A stretch of 64,000 bases of DNA from a virus. The notes beneath the pieces were generated by a model. The model did no database searches and was not told the origin of the DNA. It saw only the letters and a program-made list of their open reading frames with translations. Each line of letters opens with the position of its first letter. Within the stretch, counting starts at the first letter, position 1. Positions 57,108-64,000 of this stretch are shown piece by piece. Where the stretch lies: positions 59,285 through 123,284 of the IMG/VR virus record IMGVR_UViG_3300042197_000731; one strand, written 5' to 3'. Made by a program: the position numbers and the translations under genes.

Positions 57108-57227
57108 CTACAACTTTGTTTTTTTGTCAAAAAATTTGATGGGATGAATGGCAAAGTAAATTATTGCTCCGATAATAGACCCTAATCCTACGCCCACAAT
57201 AATACTATTTACAAGTGTTATATCCAT
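57108..57227 (-). CDS. small single-pass membrane protein
   Basis: 39 codons, ATG at 57227, stop TAG at 57108-57110. Hydrophobic Gly-containing helix IIVGVGLGSIIGAIIYFAI, then a basic tail (HPIKFFDKKTK). It sits 7 nt after the stop of the preceding gene. Unknown function. Confidence 0.48.
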   Translation of the reverse strand: MDITLVNSIIVGVGLGSIIGAIIYFAIHPIKFFDKKTKL

Positions 57228-57234
57228 GGCAAGT

Positions 57235-58602
57235 TTATTGTTTTCCATCAATTTCTGCTGCTGCCTTGATATGTCTACGTCTCCATGTTGCAGGATCAGG
57301 ATCTTTTAAAACATCTCGGGCATAGAGTACATCAATACTATTTCCATCTATTTGTGTATTATTTTGTTTACTGAATAGTGCTATACTGTCTTCGGCGTCA
57401 GATGATAATTTCACTCCGAATGTCAATATATAGTTCATAATAATCTTATATGAGATAGCAGAGCCAAAATTCCAATTACTAACTATTTCATCTATGTTTG
57501 GTTCTATTTCTGGCCAACGCTGTTTTAGTATTTTAAGAGCATAGTAACATGCGATAGAAATACTTTTAGTTAGATATGGTTCTAATTCAGGCCAACGCTC
57601 ACCTCTTTTGCTTAACGCATCAATTAAATCTCTGAAATCAGCACTATATTTCACAACTGATATTCTTGGTAATTCGTTTAACAACATATTACGACCGTAT
57701 TTCCATCCAGGTTCAATATCTGTCAAATATCGTAATATGTTATATATATCCTTATGCTCAATTACATACTTTCTAAGATCATGTATACTGATTTGTTTAT
57801 TTTTATATCTGTCTATAACTGTTTGAAATGTATAGTATCTTAACTCTCGTCTAATCGCACTGATAGGTGTACTGTTTTCAAAACTTTTAAGTAGTCTAAT
57901 TCCCGAAGTATTAAGTACAACACCTTGAGTGGGTTCATCTGGATATATGATACCATCGCCGAAATCAAGAACTGTGTTATAACCTAATACAGTGCGTAAT
58001 ATCCAATTCCAAATATTAGCGGCCCTAGATCCAATTACATCTCTTAGCCATTGACTAAGTTTCCAAGTCACAAACCATATATTTCCACCTGGTGATGCTA
58101 CACGACCTTCTGTTAATTTTGACTGATCAAGATATTCTATAAATGCGGTAAAATCTTTAGTATCAGCACTAAACATACTACCACCTACTTTTCTTTTAAA
58201 TTTATCTAATAGGCCAGGTATATTATCTAATGCTGTTTTTAGTTTTTCTAAATCGCGCTGATAATTTGCGTTTGTATAATCGTCTAAGAACAGTATTGGT
58301 TCTGGAAATTGAAATATTTGAATATATGGTGCATCATCTACAAAAGGTAATTTTCTAGGAGCATAGTGATCTTTTTTCTCTAGATAATATTCACCAGGAT
58401 AGAAATATACACCATTAGGAGTATTGTATGTGCTACGAGGATTTACCCCAATCTTATTGATCATGGTCATTGAGATACCAATTTGATTGATATCTACGCC
58501 ACTGTTAACCAGAAAATTGACTGCGCCTTTATGTCCAGATACTTCGCGTGGATTTTGTACTGGATTGCGACGGGCTTCTGTGGTAAATTCGTTTGCTCGC
58601 AT
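57235..58602 (-). CDS. internal-protein candidate, paralogue of 51535-52920
   Basis: 455 residues. MRANEFTTEARRNPVQNPRE aligns with the start of the 461-residue paralogue. Shared blocks follow: GVNPRSTYNTPNGVYFYPGE, LPFVDDAPYIQIFQF, PGGNIWFVTWKLSQWL and DGIIYPDEPTQGVV. The C-terminal part, with about five repeats containing R/K-W-P-E-(I/L)-E-P, is helical and unlike the paralogue. The N-terminal domain may be ADP-ribosyltransferase-like (weak). TTE/A is the candidate processing site. An ATAAATA motif lies 7 nt before the ATG. Confidence 0.7.
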   Translation of the reverse strand: MRANEFTTEARRNPVQNPREVSGHKGAVNFLVNSGVDINQIGISMTMINKIGVNPRSTYNTPNGVYFYPGEYYLEKKDHYAPRKLPFVDDAPYIQIFQFPEPILFLDDYTNANYQRDLEKLKTALDNIPGLLDKFKRKVGGSMFSADTKDFTAFIEYLDQSKLTEGRVASPGGNIWFVTWKLSQWLRDVIGSRAANIWNWILRTVLGYNTVLDFGDGIIYPDEPTQGVVLNTSGIRLLKSFENSTPISAIRRELRYYTFQTVIDRYKNKQISIHDLRKYVIEHKDIYNILRYLTDIEPGWKYGRNMLLNELPRISVVKYSADFRDLIDALSKRGERWPELEPYLTKSISIACYYALKILKQRWPEIEPNIDEIVSNWNFGSAISYKIIMNYILTFGVKLSSDAEDSIALFSKQNNTQIDGNSIDVLYARDVLKDPDPATWRRRHIKAAAEIDGKQ

Positions 58603-58609
58603 AGTTTAG

Positions 58610-58616
58610 TATTTAT
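58610..58616 (-). promoter_or_regulatory. late promoter motif (ATAAATA), very short leader
   Basis: Ends 7 nt before the ATG at 58602; GGAGGTGAG lies further upstream, 17 nt from the ATG. Confidence 0.43.
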
Positions 58617-59194
58617 TACTCACCTCCACCGCCATCACCTGAACCTTCACCAGTGCCGTAGTATCCACCGTAATATGCCGGACCATAGAAATAACGATTG
58701 GTTTTCTTCTTTGTAGATTTACGCGACTTTTTGCGTTCATCCAATTCTATTTGTTCGTTATTCTTTTTACGACCTTGGCAATGTGCTCGTTGGCTGAATC
58801 CTTTAGGATTCTTACAGTTTATACTCTTTTTATACTTTTCACTCCAGGCTTCCGCCACACCTTGTTGAGATTCGCTCAAGTCATCCTTCTTATAAGTAAT
58901 ACTCCAATTATCGTCACCGTAAATTACGACACCTTCGTAGTCATCGCTGTAATCAATATAAAGTTTACGCTTTACTCCGTCTGGGCAAGTAACACCTTTT
59001 TCTAGTCTACGTTCAACTTTTTCTTGAGACTGAATATCGCTATCTAAATCTCCGCTAGACACATCACCATTTAGCCACTGTGCGGCTAAGGTTTTTAGTA
59101 TATCGTCTCCACCACCTCCGCTGTCGGTAGCAAATTCGTTCAATGTATCTTCCGCCACACCTTGCTGTTTGTTTACGAATTCTGACGCTCGCAT
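58616..59194 (-). CDS. QGVAE-repeat internal-protein candidate
   Basis: 192 residues. MRASEFVNKQQGVAEDTLNE combines the capsid-tag start with a QGVAE site; a second copy (SESQQGVAEAWSEKY) sits at about residue 113. The two pieces between and after these sites are a small acidic beta domain (KLYIDYSDDYEGVVIYGDDN) and a Cys/basic module (INCKNPKGFSQRAHCQGRKK) that recurs in other phage proteins. The C-terminus is Tyr/Gly-rich. No enzyme recognised. Confidence 0.7.
   Translation of the reverse strand: MRASEFVNKQQGVAEDTLNEFATDSGGGGDDILKTLAAQWLNGDVSSGDLDSDIQSQEKVERRLEKGVTCPDGVKRKLYIDYSDDYEGVVIYGDDNWSITYKKDDLSESQQGVAEAWSEKYKKSINCKNPKGFSQRAHCQGRKKNNEQIELDERKKSRKSTKKKTNRYFYGPAYYGGYYGTGEGSGDGGGGE
58849..58864 (-). 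repeat. QGVAE DNA repeat copy
   Basis: CTTCCGCCACACCTTG, identical over 16 bp to the copies 41 kb away at 16973-16988; encodes QGVAE followed by A. Confidence 0.85.
59149..59164 (-). repeat. QGVAE DNA repeat copy
   Basis: Same 16-mer, directly after the N-terminal tag of the gene at 58616-59194; encodes QGVAE followed by D. Confidence 0.85.
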
Positions 59195-59197
59195 AAT

Positions 59198-59791
59198 TTA
59201 CCACGCCCTTGGTTTAATTTTTACTTCGCCCACTAACCGTAAACTATCAGTACGATACCAGGCAGTACTTTCTACATCCCACAGCCCCATTAACTTGTTA
59301 TCCTGTCTACTACGAAAAGATCCTGACAATCTAGCAGGATAACGAATGGCATCTATGTATTTACTCAATTCTTCCCAGGGATATGTACTTAATCTATCCC
59401 AACTATCTAACTTATATTCACGGTTGAATAACTTAGCAATTTTTATAGCAGCAGCATCACTGCCCAAATTCAATATCTTAGCGCCTGGCTGTATTTGATA
59501 CAGTGATCCTTTAGGTGACACCCATCGTGGCATATTGTAATAACACCATTCTACCCATTCACTGGTATATCCTACATCTCCGCCACGATTGATCGCAGTA
59601 CTAGTCCATAACTTGGCATTGGGTTTAATATCTTCGCCTAACGCGGTACGGTCTAATTTTGGCATATACAATTGAAGACGATGCGTTTTACTAGCAGCCA
59701 TCTTATTACCAGTTTGAGTGGCAACATCAATCAATGCCTGTAATTCAGGTGATATACTTTCATCTTCAACTATAAATTCTTTAGAGATCAT
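59198..59791 (-). CDS. internal-protein candidate, possible ART-like
   Basis: 197 residues. MISKEFIVEDESISPELQAL: tag plus IVE/D site. KLWTSTAINRGGDVGYTSEW and VEWCYYNMPRW, then LYQIQPGAKILNLGSDAAAI, suggest a compact alpha/beta domain; the S-T-S-like WTSTA and following Glu recall ADP-ribosyltransferases, weakly. The start lies inside the 3' end of the preceding gene (11-nt overlap). Confidence 0.62.
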   Translation of the reverse strand: MISKEFIVEDESISPELQALIDVATQTGNKMAASKTHRLQLYMPKLDRTALGEDIKPNAKLWTSTAINRGGDVGYTSEWVEWCYYNMPRWVSPKGSLYQIQPGAKILNLGSDAAAIKIAKLFNREYKLDSWDRLSTYPWEELSKYIDAIRYPARLSGSFRSRQDNKLMGLWDVESTAWYRTDSLRLVGEVKIKPRAW

Positions 59792-61067
59792 TCGGGTCAG
59801 CCTTTATGTATTGTAGGAAGTTCTGATGTCTATCCTTTAACCCAAACAATTTTGGATTTATTTTCTTGGTCACCGCAGTGGTATTAGTAAAGTCATTGAC
59901 TTCTGGTTTAACTCTACTATTCCAATACCATACGGCAATCTTTGCTGCGATATCAGGATCTGCTGCTAGATCAGGTTGTGCTTCTAGAGGTAATCCCAAT
60001 GCTTTGCCTGCTATACGATAATTATATCGTCCGGTTAGTTGTATGTATCCACGGCCACGATATTTGACACCATCACCGGGCTTTACATTGCCTAACAATT
60101 TAGCAGTTGTAGGAGCATATTTACGCTCATAACGGTTGAAATACTTTTTACCACCATGCTCTATCATTCTAGCATAGTCCATGGTTTCATGCGCGGTTTG
60201 TGCTAAGAATTGGGCTAACTCTGTACCTGCTAATCCAGCCTGTTGAGCAAATGCCATCAACTTTTTTTCTAATGGATTATCAGTAATGGGTTCAATTTTT
60301 TGTTGAACTTTTGCCACTTGAGGTTTCTGTTTAGACGCTACTGGGGCCGCTATAGGTTTCACTGTACCAGATGCCTGAGTTTGACTGGCAACAGTGGGCG
60401 GTGGATTCATGAACTGTGATACTTTGTCTTTGACTGCCATTCCACCAACTGCTCCGGCGCCCATAGCAGCAGCAAAACCCAAATTGGCTAACTGTTGCTT
60501 GAACCCTTCCGCTAATTCATCTTCTGGAATTATCTTACTGTATTCACCTTTGTTTAAGTAAAGTTCATTTTCTAATCTATACTCTAAACTGTTTAATTCA
60601 TTCCAACGATCTGATACAGTACTTATATACTTACGGGCAAGTTCTGGATTGGTTTTTTGTAACTGTTCCAACTTGTAATTCATTTGCGCTAGTTTGGATT
60701 TTATGCCGGCAAGTTTTTGTTTCTTCTTGATGATTTCTGGATTAGGACGACGAATATAGTCTATACTACCACGTAGTTTTGAACCAGCAGGTGTAGTGAT
60801 ACCCCAATCTATTTCTTCATCTGGGCTTAATTCCTGCAATGCTTTTAACATTTGACGAGCAATACGGCTTCTTCTAAATTCAGGAGCAACATAGATCATA
60901 TGTATTGAAGGACGATCCCGATATATGGAATAGTTTAAGTAACCTACCTGTTGTTCTGGGGTTTTTGCTATTAGCGTACCTTTATATCCGTCACGGAAAC
61001 TATCTTCAACATTGTTGACGATTTCTAGTCCACTGATATCTTCATCCATAATCTCATATGATCGCAT
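59781..61067 (-). CDS. GNAT acetyltransferase fused to GH19 lysozyme, internal-protein candidate
   Basis: 428 residues. MRSYEIMDEDISG is tag-like. Residues 30-105 resemble a GNAT acetyltransferase (MIYVAPEFRRSRIARQMLKA, with RxxRIA in place of the usual Q/RxxGxG/A). A coiled coil follows (KLAGIKSKLAQMNYKLEQLQ), then PEDELAEGFKQQ (LAE/G, a good prohead-protease site), a glycine-rich AAAMGAGAVGGMAV segment and a Pro/Lys linker. The last 150 residues are GH19: QFLAQTAHETMDYARMIEHG and YRGRGYIQLTGRYNYRIAG. A lysozyme carried in the virion could help entry; cleavage would separate the two enzymes. Confidence 0.82.
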   Translation of the reverse strand: MRSYEIMDEDISGLEIVNNVEDSFRDGYKGTLIAKTPEQQVGYLNYSIYRDRPSIHMIYVAPEFRRSRIARQMLKALQELSPDEEIDWGITTPAGSKLRGSIDYIRRPNPEIIKKKQKLAGIKSKLAQMNYKLEQLQKTNPELARKYISTVSDRWNELNSLEYRLENELYLNKGEYSKIIPEDELAEGFKQQLANLGFAAAMGAGAVGGMAVKDKVSQFMNPPPTVASQTQASGTVKPIAAPVASKQKPQVAKVQQKIEPITDNPLEKKLMAFAQQAGLAGTELAQFLAQTAHETMDYARMIEHGGKKYFNRYERKYAPTTAKLLGNVKPGDGVKYRGRGYIQLTGRYNYRIAGKALGLPLEAQPDLAADPDIAAKIAVWYWNSRVKPEVNDFTNTTAVTKKINPKLFGLKDRHQNFLQYIKADPNDL

Positions 61068-61079
61068 ACTTGTCCTATC

Positions 61080-61820
61080 TTATTCTTTTGTGAAATCATT
61101 GGCATCAGAATATGTCCCGATATTGCCATAGACCGATTTTAATTGTTTGCCACTAAAAATTGCCCAAACTTCATAATTCTTTTCAAAAAAAATAATACCA
61201 TCATATCCCAACTTTTTTAATGATTTTACGAAGTAATCTCCGTCTTCGTCATCTAATAATTCCCATGTATGTTGAACATTGTAAATCCATCTTGGATTAA
61301 CTCCTACTGATATTAATTCATTTTCTTGTTGTTCAGATAGGCCAGTACGCAAATCGAAAGGATTTGTTACCTTAGCATATACTGTAATGATGTTTGCTCC
61401 GCTCTTTTCCAGATCACTGTATTCATGAGCAAATTTTAAATTTGGTGTTAAAAATATAGCCGCTCTGGATACCTCTACATTGCCTAAAATACCATAATTA
61501 TTATATGTTTTTAGGTGTGCTTTGAATTCCTGAAAATCACTATTAGTGCCATGAAAAAATACCAATGGTCTATTTTTAGAATCTACCGCAACACTGTTAT
61601 TAAACCATTTCCAAAAATTCTCCAAACTTTGCTTTACACTAGATATTATTCTACCTCTACTGTTAATATTAGGTAATCTATATGTTTTTTTAGTGCCCTT
61701 AGATGATGTAGTTTTATTTATTGGAATGGTACTTCTTTTTGTCGCAAATGTATCAGGAAATAAATCATCTTGAGTTTCCAATATTTGATGTTTATTTTTC
61801 ATGAATTCGTTAGAGAGCAT
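61080..61820 (-). CDS. ADP-ribosyltransferase (polyvalent-protein ART type), internal-protein candidate
   Basis: 246 residues. MLSNEFMKNKHQ is tag-like. The ART-PolyVal order is visible: NRPLVFFHGTNSDFQEFKAH (FHGT, NAD-binding His), SRAAIFLTPNLKFAHEYSDL (Ser/Phe-Leu-Ser/Thr segment), then IITVYAKVTNPFDLR and a late GYDGIIFFEKNYEVWAIFSG with KSVYGN, typical of phage and plasmid ARTs. These enzymes modify host proteins or are injected with DNA to blunt defence. The N-terminal 80 residues are a linker. Confidence 0.78.
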   Translation of the reverse strand: MLSNEFMKNKHQILETQDDLFPDTFATKRSTIPINKTTSSKGTKKTYRLPNINSRGRIISSVKQSLENFWKWFNNSVAVDSKNRPLVFFHGTNSDFQEFKAHLKTYNNYGILGNVEVSRAAIFLTPNLKFAHEYSDLEKSGANIITVYAKVTNPFDLRTGLSEQQENELISVGVNPRWIYNVQHTWELLDDEDGDYFVKSLKKLGYDGIIFFEKNYEVWAIFSGKQLKSVYGNIGTYSDANDFTKE

Positions 61821-61828
61821 ACTTGTCC

Positions 61829-64000
61829 TTACATTACATAAACTTGGCCAACACTGTTGCCTAAAACATCATTGAACATTAATTCCATATCACGGGCTAA
61901 CATTTCACTTATCTGTCTACGCTCAGTTTCATCACGGAATTCGGGTTTTATGTTCAAGTATTTACTCGGGTTACCAAATACTTTACGACCATAACCTAAG
62001 TTAGTTGGTAGTGGATTTAGTGTGATAGTACCAGTGCCTAAGTATTGTGCGAATAGTTCGTACATGAATTCATATGGGCGACGAATTTGTCCTGTACGAC
62101 TACTACGTTGTGTGCCAATGGCATTGAATAGTGCATTGTATTCTGGTGTTAAATTGTAATTAGGTTGATCTGCTTTACGAAAATCAAAAACACTACCAAC
62201 TTTACCATAATATTCATCTAACAAGCGATTGACGGTAGAGAAGAATAGTTTTTCAGTTTCCTGCCACGCACTCCATTTATCCCGTCTTGCTCCTGCCTGT
62301 ATAGCATGTCCAAAACGATGTGCCATAATCCACGGAGTCATCATGACTTTTGCGTCGCCACGATTGCTGACATAAACTACCGTGATAGCATCATCATGAT
62401 TATCTAGTATTTTTTTAGCATCCTCTTCGCCAAATACTTTAACAATCTGATCAGGTGTCATGGGACCATATTCTTGATATTGACCTAACCCTGGCTTATT
62501 AGCAAAAAATAAACGGAAATCGTATGGAGTTTGTTCAAAGAATTTAGCGGCTTTTAATTCACTTTTGGGATGTGGTACTAATCGTTTATCTACACCGCGG
62601 AATGATCCTGGCTTACTGAAGTCACCTAATGTCTTGTAACTGGCCAATGCCATTTCATCTACGGTGTCTTCTGCCACATCTTTTTCTATACGATGATTTC
62701 TACCACCTATCAGATCTTGAATAATTTTTATTGCTTCTTCTTCGCTGCCGGCACGCACTGTTCTCGTCTTGGTGTATAAGGGCTTTTCTCTATTGGTGAA
62801 ATACATGTCATAAGTGACGCGGTATTTCTGTTCGGTGTCTTCCGCCACAGATTGTTGTAGTGCGCCTTCCTTGTTCCCAGCGATAATGGCTGCAATCTTT
62901 GGAATGTTTGCCAGTGTGAATTCAACCCATTTTTTACCATCTAACTCTTGACTGTTGTATCCAGTTAATAATTTGCCATCATGCGCTTTATAATACTTAC
63001 CCACATGCATCATACCCTGAATACCTACGCCGCGCTTTTGTCTATCGTAAGCAAGTCTGGGATCATCATAGGCATATAACTGACTTGGTCCATATTCCGT
63101 TGGGTCTATTGGTATAAATCGTGCTTTAACTTGTTTTGGTTGTTGACTCATCTGTAATGTAAAGTTATCTTTTAACAGGTAAGCAATACCTTTAATGAAA
63201 ACTTGCCAGGGAATGTATTTAGAATTGCCGTCACCATCGTCACGGCGATCAGACGATGGAGAAAATTCATTCAATGAGCCCTCCGCTACACCTTGCTTGG
63301 TTTGAATTCGTTCTTGAACTTGTTTAACATCTTTTACTGTGCCATATAATGGTTTAGCATCTGAGTTACCCATAAATTTGTTAAAAAATTCTTTAGGGTT
63401 AAAGGGACCCTTAACACTGTAATCACCTTTAGACAATGTAAAATCTCTAGCCATATCTTCAATACTTCTAATACCCTTTACGTCAACTTGCCCTTCACCT
63501 GGGATATTAACAAATACATGTGTTATTTCATATGGAAATGATTTAGACCATGATTCACCTTGGTTATTTGACAAAATATAAATTTGTGAACCTAAATTAT
63601 TTAATGATAACGCGACTGCGAAAATGCCGCATCCTTCGTTCATATAATAATCTGTATCTAATTTACTATCTGTTTCTTTAGCCACACCTTCTTCCCAAAC
63701 ATTACCACCTTCTCCGCGATTTTTATCCCAAAACCTTTTACCCATACTAGTCTGATCACCGCGAATAATACGAAATCCCTGTGGCAAACTCTTTACCCAA
63801 TCATACATCTTCTTAGCGATACCGCGACCTCTATACTCCTCATCTACCGCAAGATCATCTGGAAATAATGTTCTTCCATCACGGTTGAATATCACATACC
63901 CAACCTGTTTGCCATCAACTATGGCTCGTACATCAACATTAGCGCCATCAATACTATAATCTAGTGTTAGATCTTCGTAATTGGTTCTGGCTTCTACTAA
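61829..64000 (-). CDS. large mosaic internal-protein candidate: GNAT, QGVAE-type linkers, metallopeptidase-like domain; 5' end outside window
   Basis: Open to the window edge: upstream of the first ATG (63895) the frame continues as LVEARTNYEDLTLDY, where LVE/A matches the tag-plus-cleavage pattern, so the true start lies beyond 64000. First a GNAT domain: LAVDEEYRGRGIAKKMYDWV (RGRGIA acetyl-CoA loop). Linkers EEGVAKE, KQGVAEG, QQSVAED and EKDVAED separate modules. The C-terminal domain LPHPKSELKAAKFFEQTPYD to TPWIMAHRFGHAIQAGARRD resembles a zinc metallopeptidase, but the motif reads HRFGH rather than HExxH, so catalysis is doubtful. Likely packaged with the DNA. Confidence 0.75.
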   Translation of the reverse strand, partial: LVEARTNYEDLTLDYSIDGANVDVRAIVDGKQVGYVIFNRDGRTLFPDDLAVDEEYRGRGIAKKMYDWVKSLPQGFRIIRGDQTSMGKRFWDKNRGEGGNVWEEGVAKETDSKLDTDYYMNEGCGIFAVALSLNNLGSQIYILSNNQGESWSKSFPYEITHVFVNIPGEGQVDVKGIRSIEDMARDFTLSKGDYSVKGPFNPKEFFNKFMGNSDAKPLYGTVKDVKQVQERIQTKQGVAEGSLNEFSPSSDRRDDGDGNSKYIPWQVFIKGIAYLLKDNFTLQMSQQPKQVKARFIPIDPTEYGPSQLYAYDDPRLAYDRQKRGVGIQGMMHVGKYYKAHDGKLLTGYNSQELDGKKWVEFTLANIPKIAAIIAGNKEGALQQSVAEDTEQKYRVTYDMYFTNREKPLYTKTRTVRAGSEEEAIKIIQDLIGGRNHRIEKDVAEDTVDEMALASYKTLGDFSKPGSFRGVDKRLVPHPKSELKAAKFFEQTPYDFRLFFANKPGLGQYQEYGPMTPDQIVKVFGEEDAKKILDNHDDAITVVYVSNRGDAKVMMTPWIMAHRFGHAIQAGARRDKWSAWQETEKLFFSTVNRLLDEYYGKVGSVFDFRKADQPNYNLTPEYNALFNAIGTQRSSRTGQIRRPYEFMYELFAQYLGTGTITLNPLPTNLGYGRKVFGNPSKYLNIKPEFRDETERRQISEMLARDMELMFNDVLGNSVGQVYVM
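62839..62854 (-). repeat. diverged QGVAE repeat (QSVAED)
   Basis: CTTCCGCCACAGATTG, differing from the common 16-mer at three positions near one end. Confidence 0.65.
63280..63295 (-). repeat. QGVAEG repeat copy with synonymous changes
   Basis: CCTCCGCTACACCTTG, two differences from the common 16-mer, encoding QGVAEG unchanged. Confidence 0.72.

Noticed and set aside
1-64000. tRNA genes
   Set aside because: No T-arm GGTTCGAxTCC-like string with a matching acceptor stem was found by eye on either strand; a covariance search would be decisive.

Overview
The window is a stretch of a T4-like (Tevenvirinae-type) myovirus genome. Replication proteins of the T4 type are present: RNase H, a family B DNA polymerase, sliding clamp, large clamp-loader subunit and a DsbA-like protein. 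PhoH, MazG, a GroES-like co-chaperonin and several small genes of the kind shared by marine and freshwater T4-like phages are also present. Almost every gene lies on the minus strand, so transcription runs from high to low coordinates; only phoH (28429-29163) and a small HNH gene (50158-50436) are on the plus strand. At least 20 copies of ATAAATA, the core of the T4-type late promoter, sit just upstream of minus-strand start codons. A glycosyl hydrolase 19 endolysin with two spanin-like proteins and a holin, plus a phage-encoded outer-membrane barrel and a glycine-zipper protein, point to a Gram-negative host. A betaproteobacterium is possible but is only a guess. I saw no tRNA genes, CRISPR array, integrase or insertion sequence.

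Layout from high to low coordinates. (1) 64000-51059: proteins that mostly begin M-x-x-x-E-F/I, like the capsid-targeting sequence of T4 internal head proteins. They carry acetyltransferase, ADP-ribosyltransferase-like, GH19 lysozyme, metallopeptidase-like and Nudix domains. A GC-richer island of small genes interrupts them at about 54.3-56.9 kb. (2) 50931-44057: an outer-membrane barrel, AhpC, GMP reductase, AhpD, an HNH homing endonuclease flanked by a partial copy of the ahpD 3' end, a class II aldolase, a SWIM-type protein and DNA ligase. (3) 44053-38927: small conserved genes, a phosphoesterase, a translation initiation factor IF-1 homologue and an Fe/Mn superoxide dismutase, closed by a strong terminator. 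(4) 38863-34175: three virion structural genes. (5) 34106-30412: MazG, a DnaE-like fragment, co-chaperonin, nucleotidyltransferase and the clamp loader. (6) 29712-24937: small conserved genes, PhoH, two T4-like conserved genes and the lysis cassette. (7) 24915-10648: DnaJ, ClpA, glycosyltransferase, an NMNAT-metalloprotease fusion, three long low-complexity mosaic proteins (one apparently needing a -1 frameshift at an A14 run) and Dps. (8) 10485-1: DsbA-like protein, a DNA polymerase broken in two by a split intein with a free-standing Vsr-like homing endonuclease between the halves, clamp, a TET-associated-type glycosyltransferase, small genes and RNase H.

Five points stand out. The DNA polymerase is a fractured gene whose catalytic YGD/TDS motif would have to be rebuilt by protein trans-splicing, and the intervening endonuclease has its ribosome-binding site in a hairpin loop placed so that late transcripts would lose the hairpin. 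About a dozen predicted capsid-internal proteins share an N-terminal tag. An almost invariant 16-bp repeat encoding QGVAE punctuates three of them at protease-site-like linkers. The phage carries a full peroxide and superoxide defence (SOD, AhpC, AhpD, Dps). It also carries its own IF-1.
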